Below, in pieces: positions 1 to 9,349 of a stretch of 64,000 nucleotides of DNA (position 1 is the stretch's first letter; each line of letters starts with the position of its first letter). The position numbers were made by a program, and so were the translations under genes. The DNA is taken from contig OY725497.1 of NCBI GenBank assembly GCA_963281255.1, positions 2,666,001-2,730,000 of the forward strand. The letters run 5' to 3'. The notes below the pieces were generated by a model, which made no database searches, was not told the origin of the DNA, and saw only the letters and a program-made list of their open reading frames with translations. The stretch is from Aphrocallistes beatrix (lineage: Eukaryota > Porifera > Hexactinellida > Sceptrulophora > Aphrocallistidae).

Positions 1-437
1 ATTATTGAATAATAACTAGATTAGATTTGTACTTTTAGTAACTACGTAACTTCATAATGAAAAATGATATAAGAAAACTTTCAACAGATAAATGTTCATT
101 GTTTATCTTAACACCTATTAATGAATATATATACATATGTGGTCAGTTGACGATGACTCATCAAAAAAGTAAAATGTCGAATTTGCATAAATATGCTTTC
201 TTATGTTGCCCAAAGAGGGTTCCTCAAAAATTTCATAATTCTCATACCTTGAGTAGGTGTCCACCTTTATCATGCAGTCGCCATCCAGAAGTCCCACAAA
301 GTGAGTATAGTCTGGCACAGGCACATACATACCCTCCTGAGTCATTATAAAAGCGGGACGCAGCGTTGTATTTCGTGGTACATGGCGTGACACAATAGAA
401 AAGTATTACATAGAATCCCAAAAAGCGGGACATAATG
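1..437. other. unassigned AT-rich sequence
   Basis: No gene could be supported here. The short open frames on both strands lack recognisable domains and splice context. The stretch ends where the core of the first Helitron copy begins. Confidence 0.3.
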
Positions 438-889
438 TGTAACGAATTGATTGAAGAAACTGCCAGGCGTAGAAAGCTGATTTTTGGCATGTGGGAGTCT
501 TTTGGCTATGGCTCCAGTAAGTTCTGACATCAGACGAAAATGTCAACTCATCATGGAATTATGACGTCATTGTCACCTATTTTATAATTAGATATTTCAG
601 TTTTTCGACCATAACTCAGTCATTTTAGGTGATAGAAGGCTGAAATTTTATTAGAATGTGTATATTAATATACCTCACATATGATGGAACTATCATCAAA
701 AAATGATGACTCATCACTCTGTTATGACGTCATCATTACGTATCAAAAATTTTAAAATTGATAAATTTGGTGATTTTTCGAGTGATAGCGATTTTAACAG
801 TAGGACAGACATATTAAGAGATGTTATCTTCCTTATAATTAATCAATGTGACCCCAGGCGACCGAAGGTAGCTTTCGGCGGACACATGT
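438..889 (+). mobile_element. Helitron family A, copy 1 (both ends missing)
   Basis: This matches the core shared by the other copies: it opens at AACGAATTGATTGAAGAA and runs through two TGACGTCA sites and a TGACTCA site to GACCCCAGGCGACCGAAGG. The 5' terminal block is absent. The 3' hairpin is cut after GGCGGACAC, where it meets pogo-like sequence. It is a truncated, non-coding copy. Confidence 0.75.
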
Positions 890-1166
890 CAACCCAGGTG
901 ATCTGAAAATTACTTTATTGTTCAAGTCAGGTCAAATTAAGATCCAACCTTATAACGAAATGCAAGTTGTGCTCAGAATACTGCACTTTCACCACTTTCC
1001 CCCCAAAGAAAGAGGTTAATTTTATTGGGAAAATAATTTATGAATTTTTGTATCCCCACTTCCCCAATTCCCCACTTATAGAGGTTCACTTGTGATAGCG
1101 AATAACGAATAAAGATGGCCTAAATTTTCTCCAAATATAGAGACCCTACTTAGAGAGATTCTGCTG
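890..1166. mobile_element. right-hand end of a pogo-like transposon
   Basis: The sequence from GATCTGAAAATTACTTT to CTGCTG parallels parts of the large element at 21819-26796, including the segments 'GGTTCACTTGTGATAGCG' and 'AATAAAGATGGCC'. It ends in a degenerate copy of the same terminal repeat (GAGAGATTCTGCTG, compare GAGGTTCTACTG). The left end and any transposase are missing, so this is a fragment. Confidence 0.6.
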
Positions 1167-1350
1167 TACTAAAATATTATTATGTGTTCTGATAGCTGAG
1201 CTTGGAAGACATTTCGAATTTTGGTTCATACAAAAACAGGGCCTACGAGAAGAGGGGGGCAGCCGGGGCCCATGCCGAGATAGGGTGGATTAGTTAGACT
1301 ATGTAAAGTCAGAAGGAAACATAAATATGGATGCAAAACCAAATTATATA
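1167..1350. other. unassigned repeat-like sequence
   Basis: This contains a G-rich patch (GGGGGGCAGCCGGGGCCC) of the type found near hAT ends, but no matching opposite end was identified. Confidence 0.25.
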
Positions 1351-1401
1351 TCCTTGCTATAACTCGATTAATGCTTATTTATGTATATATATACTTGTAT
1401 A

Positions 1402-1456
<55 letters not shown>
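1351..1456 (+). mobile_element. solo Helitron 5' end plus AT microsatellite
   Basis: TCCTTGCTATAACTCGATT is a diverged version of the family A 5' terminus. It is followed by TATA dinucleotide repeats of about 50 bp. No core follows, so this is an orphan 5' end. Confidence 0.6.
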
Positions 1457-1457
<1 letters not shown>

Positions 1458-1490
1458 TTGTATACATAGGCGTAAACTTAGCCTAGTTGT

Positions 1491-1545
1491 GGGGTTCTGG
1501 CCCCCCACAGCGCTTCAAAGTGTGGGGGGCGGCCCCCCACACTTA
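1491..1545. repeat. GC-rich hairpin
   Basis: GGCCCCCCACA is followed by TGTGGGGGGC and again GGCCCCCCACAC. The complementary blocks flank CGCTTCAAAG. It probably belongs to the end of an unidentified DNA transposon. Confidence 0.45.
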
Positions 1546-1754
1546 TAACAGTTGGTTTTAGTTGAAACTGTTTCACAGCATATTATTGATATCATCTCAT
1601 TATTAGTTATCTTTAGTAAATATATTTCAAAATATCCCGATTTACTTTTCATATTAAATTTCCTCAGCAATATTTTACATTCAATACTACTTTGAAAACT
1701 AGATCTGCTTATTTTGATGGATCGATATTCAAACTGCTGCTCTACCCGTTGTTG

Positions 1755-2023
1755 ATCATCCCGCTTTACAGAAAAAGAATTACAATTATCAGAGTCACTG
1801 GAAAGACAAATTTGAGTGGATCATTTACAATGAAGTGAAGAATCATATTCTTTGCAGATATTGCAAGTGGTTCAGCGAATCTGGGAGGAATTTTTTCACA
1901 AAAATCGTCAATACTACATTTTCTGTGGATGGCTTTTCAAACTGGAGAAAAGCTCTAGAGAGGCTTGCAGTACATGAATCCAGTGCCATGCATAAAGAGG
2001 CCATAAATGCACATGCCGCATAA
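1755..2023 (+). pseudogene. hAT transposase fragment, TTF-type zinc finger
   Basis: The reading frame gives a short protein with the pattern of the N-terminal TTF zinc finger of hAT/ZMYM1-like transposases: 'FEWIIYNEVKNHILCRYC' followed by 'DGFSNWRKALERLAVHESSA' and 'H-K-E-A'. That is a tryptophan, a Cys pair, a GFSNW motif and a closing His. The frame stops at 2021-2023 and only broken coding follows. No ribonuclease-H-like catalytic domain or dimerisation domain is present. It is a dead fragment; its terminal repeats were not located. Confidence 0.65.
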
Positions 2024-2261
2024 AGACGCAGGCTAGGCTGAACCACCTATCAGTGACTTACTGTAGTAAGAATATTACAGATTCTCTTGACTTGAAAAAG
2101 TTGGTTGACGAGTGGAGAAATGAAAATTCACATCGGAAGAATGCTGTAGCCTCATTATTGGAAATGAATGAATGGTCATCTCAATCTTAAATATTATAGG
2201 AAGTTGAAATTTTAGATTTTCAAATCATATTTTCGTTATATCTCACTAATTCAATAAACAA

Positions 2262-2990
2262 CTTTTAACAGCATTAAATTAATGATCCATATGTAGATTT
2301 TAACGCCTGGTTTCCAGAATAGTAAAACTTTTCTGACTGGACTTTAATAATGTGTCAACCTCCGTTCTCTAGGACTCATCGTCCTCAAATCGGGTTCCCT
2401 TTAAGGTTGGCCTTTCCTGTAATAGCTAACTTTTGACTTATTCAACCGATTCATTTAATTTTTTCAGTACAGATTTGAATCGCAGAGTTATCTGCAAAAC
2501 TGCATTAATAATGAGACAAAAATGTGTCCTTCTTTGGGCGACACGAGGTGGTTCAAGTGGCTCTAAGTGGCAAAATATGGCTTTGAAATTCTGAAAATCG
2601 AAATTGAGTTTTAGAACCCCTTTAGGTATCTAAAAATGGTTTAAAAGGTCTTTTGGTTGATTTTTGATAAAAAACAAAATTCCCATAGGAAAGGCCAACC
2701 TTAAGTGACATTTCAATTTCCAAATAAGTACAGTCACATGGAGCCAAATCAGGACTGTGTGGGGGATGGTTGAGTTCTTCGAAACCGCAATGTTTAATTC
2801 CGGCCTGAGACACGAGATGTATGTACAGGATCACAGCACGATGCTCAATTTTCAAAAATCCTTTTTAGTTGACCACCAGACAAAGAAAAGTAAAATTTCA
2901 CTTGTTGGGAGTACCTTAGATACTTGAGATTGTTTATAATCACTAAACACATATGGATCATTAATTTAATGCTGTTAAAATTTGATTAGC
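2262..2990 (-). pseudogene. mariner-like element with transposase C-terminus
   Basis: On the minus strand a 77-residue frame (2622-2855) contains 'CGFEELNHPPHSPDLAPCD', the segment around the third catalytic Asp of mariner transposases (usual form HPPYSPDLAPSD). The block 'ATTAAATTAATGATCCATATG' type sequence occurs at about 2272-2293 and inverted at about 2951-2972, marking inner terminal repeats. The N-terminal and central catalytic parts are missing, so it cannot be active. Confidence 0.65.
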
Positions 2991-3055
2991 TTACAATTAT
3001 AGCATTAGTTCTCAAAACTTTTCAGCCCACCCTTGTATATATATATATATATATA

Positions 3056-3456
3056 CAGTGGAACCTCCATAATCCGACATTCAATGGGAGACGAAAAAAA
3101 TGTCGGATTATCGAATAACCTCCATCATCCGACATTTGTGGAAAATCAGCAAAATGTCGGATTATGGAGGTAAAATAACCTCCACAATCCGACAATATTT
3201 GATAGACGAATAATTTGTCGGATTATGGAGGTAAAATAACCTCCATAATCCGACATTATTTGATAGAAGAAAACATTGTCGGATTATACAGGTCGAATTT
3301 GCATTACTGGAAAATCATTAAATTCTCGGATTCCGGAATAGCGAGGTGTCAGATTATAGAGGTTGTTTTCTATAGAAAAACGATCCGTGAACAGAAATAA
3401 TGTCGGTTTAGAGAAATGTCGGATTACAGAGGTGTCGGATTACGGAGGTTCCACTG
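3056..3456. mobile_element. pogo-like MITE with internal palindromic units
   Basis: It begins CAGTGGAACCTCCATAATCC and ends with the inverted form ('GGAGGTTCCACTG'), flanked on both sides by TA, the target of the Tc1/mariner-pogo superfamily. Inside, a unit of about 60 bp built on 'CCTCCATAATCCGACATT' and its complement repeats three to four times. It has no coding capacity. Confidence 0.8.
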
Positions 3457-3473
3457 TATATATATATATATGT

Positions 3474-4768
3474 TAGGACAAATTTGCGAAATCAACAATT
3501 ATGCATAATTGTTCATCTAATACGACAATTATGCATATTTTTTCAATTTCGTAGATATTAATTTACTGCGCTTTTCGAACTATTCTTTTCAATTTATCCC
3601 ATCCCTCTAGACTATTATTAGTTCTAGGACAGTGTGTGTGTTCGTCGAATACATTCCACAAAATGGGTGAAAACTGCCCTACCAACCAAGCCAGCCAAAG
3701 AACTAGATTTGCAGGTCTAAATTGTTAGGGTTATAATTCACTTAGACCCAAAACTTCTGGGTGAAGATGTTACTAGTAATCTCGAAATGATAATCCATTT
3801 TCGTCAACTCACTTATGTTAGGCTGGGTTTTAGTCTCTGACTGCCATAAAAACCAAGCAACGTAACAGATTAGAATGCAAGGAGATTTGAGATGAAAAAG
3901 TTTGCAGGGAAAGCTGAATAAGGCCGAATGGAATAAGGCCGAATTGCAAAAATTGGAATAAGGCCGAACTGCAAAATTGGAATAAGGCCGAATAATTTTC
4001 AAAACTGGAATAAGGTCGAATTGTCAATCCGGAATAAGGCCGAATTAAATTCATGACTGGAATAAGGCCGAATATTCAACACTGGAATAAGGTCGAATTT
4101 TCATTTTGGATCTAGAGGAAGAATGGTTTTTAATTTGTGAACTAAAGAATGGAGGGTCGATTGGGAGCATCACTTGGTTTGTTGGGAAACAGGGAGATTT
4201 TAAGGGATTTTGGCATGGAATATTTTGAAAATTCGCCTGGTGAGGTGTTTTTAAGCAAAATGTATACACAACTTGTTTGCCACTTATGTATTTCAGTATT
4301 ACGCATATATCACTCGACTCAAACAGTTGTGAAAATGCGGCCTTATTCCAGTCTTGATTATAATTCGGCCTTATTCCAGTCTTGAATATCATTCGGCCTT
4401 ATTCCGGATTGACAATTCGGCCTTATTCCAGTCATGAATATCATTCGGCCTTATTCCAGTCTCATTTTCGGCCTTATTCCAGTTTGAAAATTCGGCCTTA
4501 TTCAGTCAACCCGGTTTGCAGAGTTAGTGGCGATAAAAACACGAAAAAGTTTATCATTGACTATCTAATTAGAATTCTAATTAGATATACTACATGTTTA
4601 GCTTATCTAATTTTTTGATACAATACATCCTCATTTGGAGAAATCGGGTTAACTGTGAAAAAATTCCGTGAAAAAACTGGCTCCCGGACCAATTTTTTCG
4701 CGAACCAAAATTTTCGTGCAGCACCATGAACAATTTTGCATAATTGTTGATTTCACAAATTTGAAAAT
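3474..4768. mobile_element. non-autonomous transposon with opposed AATAAGGCCGAAT arrays
   Basis: The outer inverted repeats read 'AATCAACAATTATGCATAAT' on the left and the near complement on the right (about 4731-4760). Within the element, 3915-4101 holds about eight copies of 'GGAATAAGGCCGAAT', spaced roughly 20-30 bp. 4336-4505 holds about eight copies in the opposite orientation. The open frames through the arrays (repeating 'RPYS' or 'SALFQ') are artefacts of the repeat. Its family is unknown; the arrays look like transposase-binding subterminal repeats. Confidence 0.6.
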
Positions 4769-5069
4769 ATAATATTCGAAATCTATACCCCTAAAAACCC
4801 CATGTCAACTGTTGGGAACTAGTCTTTAGCATATTTTTCAAAATTCGTCAAATGGTGTTAAAGTATGTGTATAAAGGTGTGAAAATATACAAAACCTTTC
4901 TGATTGCTATACACTATAGTATAATTGAGACACCTGTATAAGTTATTGCTTTGAAATATTAATAACAATGACAGCCTACAAAAGTGTCGTACAATGATTT
5001 CTATTTTGAGAGTGAAGCCGTACATAGTATTGTATAGAAAAGGTGTGAAAAATTGTTTTCCATTTTTTT
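4769..5069. other. unassigned intergenic sequence
   Basis: AT-rich, with no supported gene or complete repeat. Confidence 0.25.
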
Positions 5070-5565
5070 GCAGAGGTGTGAAAATTTCGCTTAGATCATC
5101 GAACTTATCGTAGATTTATCATTTGACACCTACATGTCAATTTTCGTATCTCTACGACTTGCCAATTCTCTAATCAATTCGGACAAACCAGGGATTTACT
5201 TGCTACTTAGTATCTTTTTATTTTTTTTGAGGAAAATAAAAAGTAGTAAGTAAATATTCTGGATGGCGAGCAAAAAAAAGTAGCAAGTAAATTTCCCGGA
5301 CACCTTGAGAAACTGGACATGGTTAAATTAAGAAAATTCTGATTCTAAAATACTCAAATATTTCTGAAAATCGATCAATGCACACTCGTTTCGGTCTTGT
5401 ACTGCATGATCAATAATTTCTTCTCCTCACGCCAACTAAATGCCGCTCAAAAAATAAGTAGCAAGTAAACGGTTGGCGAAATAATATCCGGACAACTTTT
5501 TCTTTGCCAGTTCTGGAATCCCGGGGACAAAAAAACAAAAAATTCTAGCATTTTAATATATAAGA
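5070..5565 (-). mobile_element. Helitron family B, 5' part, minus strand
   Basis: Read on the minus strand it starts at 5565 with TCTTATATATTAAAATGCTAG, the same 5' terminus as the complete copy at 10578-11349. It continues into 'GTCCGAATTGATTAGAGAAT' and 'CGTAGAGATACGAAAATTG'. About 300 bp of unrelated sequence, with repeated 'AGTAGCAAGTAAA' words, is inserted at roughly 5190-5500. The 3' hairpin end was not found. Confidence 0.6.
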
Positions 5566-5649
5566 TTATTATATAATGATTGTATGATTATTATATAGTT
5601 ATTTTATAATTATTATATAATGATTATATAATGAATTAATTTTGCAAAG

Positions 5650-6645
5650 CGCGCTTATATATATACGAGGGGCACGAGGAAAGTTTTTTGCCCAGATTGT
5701 ATTCGTTGCCTTAATAGGTCTATTTTTATTGTATTCGTTTATATGTATATGATATATTTATATACCACTTTTCAATACAATGATCCTATCAAGTTTGATG
5801 ATGACTTGAGTTAACAGTGTTTGGATCGTTCATTATTTTCACTCTAGATCTCAATCTAGATCTCAAAAGCTAGATCTCAAAAGCTTTGTCGAACTATGAT
5901 TTTCACGACTTTAAATCCGTTTTGTCGCTTTGGCAATATTCTGAGTGATTGATATTTCCTTTTGGTAATTGTGCTCCCTCATTTTCATCCGTTACCAATT
6001 GTTTTCGAGAATATTCGCGTGGAAGGTAGTCGATTGGAGATGAACCACGAGTTGGTTGCCCCTCAATCGCAACAACCGGGGAAATTAAGGAGCGTGTTCA
6101 GAGTCTGCCCGCTGAAGTCCGTAGAATCACTAATGAGACAATTCAAACTACCCAAAGGGTTATCATCATGGGCAGTTCGGAAGATTCTCCACTAATAACT
6201 TGGACTCCACGAGTTGAGTTATCTCTGGATCTCACATTTCTTATCTGAAGATAAAAAAGATCCGGGTCGACTGGTGTATCCTAATGCTCGTTAAATTGGA
6301 TATGGGGATGTCTAAATCGATTTTCTCAAATCATTACTGGTGATAAAACGTGGATATACTCAAATGAACTTGAAAAGAAGGCTCAATCGCAAGTATTGGT
6401 GATTCTAGGTGAGAGTGCTCCAATAAAAGTGGTGCTTACACATGTGATCGGAAAGAAGTTAGTCACTATATTTGTCGACAAAAAGTAACATGTGGCATTG
6501 GGACTGTTAAAAGATCGAAGAACAGTTAATGCTGAACAGTATTGTATAGTTTGTCTCCCTGAGGTACTAAAAAATGTCGGTCGACAGACCGATAGTGCAG
6601 CTCCAGGAAGTGACTCGAAAGAACATGAAATATGAATAACGGAAT
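5650..6645 (+). pseudogene. degenerate mariner transposase
   Basis: Pieces of a mariner transposase lie on the plus strand. 'CPSIATTGEIKERVQSLPAE' at about 6059-6118 matches the helix-turn-helix linker region. 'QIITGDKTWIYSNELE' at about 6330-6375 is the region of the first catalytic Asp (family form VTGDETWIY). 'LLKDRRTVNAEQYC' at about 6500-6545 matches the segment before the third Asp. Stops and frameshifts lie between the pieces. Upstream, ACGAGGGGCACGAGGAAAG at about 5665 resembles a mariner terminal repeat. It is inactive. Confidence 0.7.
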
Positions 6646-6785
6646 ACATCGGGAAATACTCATTTTAGGACATTCAAAGTGCGAAATTCGGAATCTACAT
6701 ATTAAAATATTTTATATTAGCCGTTGAGAACTCGCTTTTGGCATAAAATAAGACCTTTTATAAAAGATGTGAAAATATGTATATA

Positions 6786-7997
6786 CATAGCCTACTGTAT
6801 TTAAGGCCTCCCAGTAACTTGACTAGGGATGCGGTAGAAGATGGTTGAACTAATATATGAGCTGCCTTAAATCATTAACAAAGCACAATAGAGCTTAGGA
6901 ATGTATTACCAGCATATATAAATATGGTGTCAAAGTACCCATATCCGTTGTTAAAATTTAGATTAGTCACCATATGGTTGCGCAATAGGGTATATTAGTG
7001 ACAAATTTGGATGATTTTCAGAGGTCGTTTAAGGGCACTTCTAAGTGTTTTTATTATAAAACTTTTCGCATAGAACTAAGATGTGGATGGGTTATTAATA
7101 CGAAATATTTGGGATTTTTTCATGGAATGTTGCTACATTCCAGTGTTGCTATGGAAACGTGTTTTGGTCAGTTGGGGTCATATCTTGAAAACCGCGATAG
7201 CTAGACATTCAAATGTAATTCCATTTGATAGCGAATGAATATACTACTTCTTATTAATAATATCCCTTAAATGGTGCTAGATTTTTGCTACTCATTTCCG
7301 GTTAAGTCATTTTGGGCGGGGAAACCTTAGAAGTGTGGGGTCTTTACTATAAATAGAAATGACCCCAGGTAATCTAAGGGTTAATTAAGCGATAATATAA
7401 TTTCGACGTCTAAATTCAATGGTTTACGAGTTATTAGATTATTTATCATATTGGTCACATTTGGTAATTTGTCGAATATCTCGTAAACCATTTAATTTAG
7501 ACGTCGAAATTATATCATCGCTTAATAGGAAGTAGTATATTCACTATCAAATGGAATTACATTTGAATGTCTAGCTATCGCGGTTTGCAAGATATGACCC
7601 CAACTGACCAAAACACGTTTCGATAGCAACACTGGAATGTAGCAACATTCCATGAAAAAAATACAAATTTTTCGTATTAACAACCCATTCACATCTTAGT
7701 TCTATGCGAAATTTTTATAATGAAAACACTTAGAAGTGCCCTTAAACGACCTCTGAAAATCACCAATTTTGTCACAAATATACCCTATTGCGCAACCATA
7801 TGGTGACTAATCTAAATTTTAACAACGGATATGGATACTTTGACACCATATTTATATATGATGGTAATACATTCCTAAGCTCTATTGTGCTTTGTTAATG
7901 ATTTAAGGCAGCTCATGTATTAGTTCAACCATCTTCTACCGCATCCCTAGTCCCAAACCCGCAAGTTACTCTGAGACCGTATATATAGTAGGCTATG
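6786..7997. mobile_element. 1.2 kb foldback element
   Basis: The left arm (6786-~7250) and the right arm (~7520-7997) are long imperfect inverted copies, ending CATAGCCTAC and GTAGGCTATG. Matching blocks include the segment around 'GGTCATATCTTGAAAACCGC' on the left and its complement on the right. The spacer of about 270 bp carries its own smaller inverted repeats ('ATAATTTCGACGTCTAAATT') and a piece also seen near 10.05 and 33.45 kb. No transposase is visible. Confidence 0.75.
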
Positions 7998-8135
7998 GTA
8001 TATATCAATATGTTGATAACTCATAAAATAAGCGCGAAAATCGGTCCTACATGCCGAAAATCCTATATTAGTCGTTGAGATCTTACTTATATTTTAAACA
8101 AAACTTTGCAGTGGTGGTGTTAAAATATGAATATA

Positions 8136-9174
8136 TCCTTACTATTAAAACTAGATTAATGTGTATATGTGTACGAATATATATACACTACCCGGACAAA
8201 AGTATTCAACCACCATAAAAACTTCCATACAAATAGTATTAAATTGGAACTATTCAAAAAAGGAACATGTCCTAAAACAGTAGAAAATACTCTATTTTTT
8301 ATTTCAAATTCGTAAGCTACACATTGTAATTACTCGTAATTCAGAGTCTCAAATCAAATACTTATTCTTATGTAGAAAATTATCAACCTTTGCCACTTTG
8401 TGTCACTAATCGCCATCATATATAATGGCTGTGACTTGGGACAAAGTAGCATCAAGTATCAAATGTTGATATTTATTAACTTGGGAGTTAGTAATTAAGC
8501 TGAGTCTATCAATTATGAGTAATTAGAATGTGTAGTTTACGAATTTGAAATAAAAAATGTAAGAGTATTCCTTACAGTTTGAGTACATATTCCTTTATGA
8601 ATATACCCACTTAAATACTATTTGTATGGAGGTTTCTGTGGTGATCGAATACTTTTGTCTGGGTACTGTATATATATATATAACGAATTGATTGAAGAAA
8701 CTGCCAGGCACAAAAGGCTGATGTTTGGCATGTGGGAGTCTTTTGGCTATGGCTCCACGAAGTTTTGACCTCAGAAGAAAATGTAGACACATCATGGAAT
8801 TATGACGTCATTGTCACCTTTTTTATAATTAGAAATTTCAGTTCTTCGACTATAACTCATCCATGTTAGGTGATAGAAGGCTGAAATTTTAATAGAATGT
8901 GTACGTATATTAATATACTTCATATATGATGCAACTATCATCAAAAAATGATGACTCATCACTCTGTTATGACGTCAACATTACTCATCAAAAGTTGGAA
9001 ATTTGACAATTTTAGTGATTTTTCGAGTGATATCGATTTTACAGTAAGACAGACGTATTTAAAGATGTTATCCCCCTTATTATTAATCAATGTGACCCCA
9101 TGCGCCCAAAGGACGCCTTTGGCGGACACAAAGTGTCCGCCAGCCGCGCAGCGCAAGTAAGCGAAGCGGGTTTG
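8136..9174 (+). mobile_element. Helitron family A, copy 2, interrupted by a Tc1-like MITE
   Basis: It starts TCCTTACTATTAAAACTAG after an A and ends in the hairpins and '...TTTG' before a T, as expected for A|T insertion. The AT-rich segment after the 5' terminus holds the MITE at 8186-8668. The core resumes at about 8684 (AACGAATTGATTGAAGAA). Both TGACGTCA sites and the GGCGGACAC/GTGTCCGCC hairpin are intact. Confidence 0.8.
8186..8668. mobile_element. Tc1/mariner-type foldback MITE
   Basis: The terminal repeats CACTACCCGGACAAAAGTAT and CAGTACCCAGACAAAAGTAT (right end, complement) are flanked by TA. Most of the element folds back on itself, for example the 'ACAAATAGTA' blocks near both ends. 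Partial relatives are at about 10425-10485 and 16905-16945. It is non-coding and sits inside a Helitron, so it is younger than that copy. Confidence 0.8.
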
Positions 9175-9349
9175 TACTTATAAAAACCGGAAATTATGAG
9201 ATTTTGCGAAAAAATGACGGTGCACATCTACACCATAAAGAGATCCTACATACGAAATTTGGCAAAAATCGGACTGTTAGATTTCGCAATAGCGCGCGTA
9301 CGGACAGCGCTTGTGAGTCATTAAATCCGCTTCCAAACTAAATCAATCC

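Noticed and set aside
4051..4392. 113-residue frame with repeated 'RPYS'
   Set aside because: Its protein repeats come from the GGAATAAGGCCGAAT array on both strands, with no independent coding signal.
3915..4505. regularly spaced repeats resembling a CRISPR array
   Set aside because: Spacer lengths are irregular and too short, the repeats invert halfway, and the context is a eukaryotic transposon.
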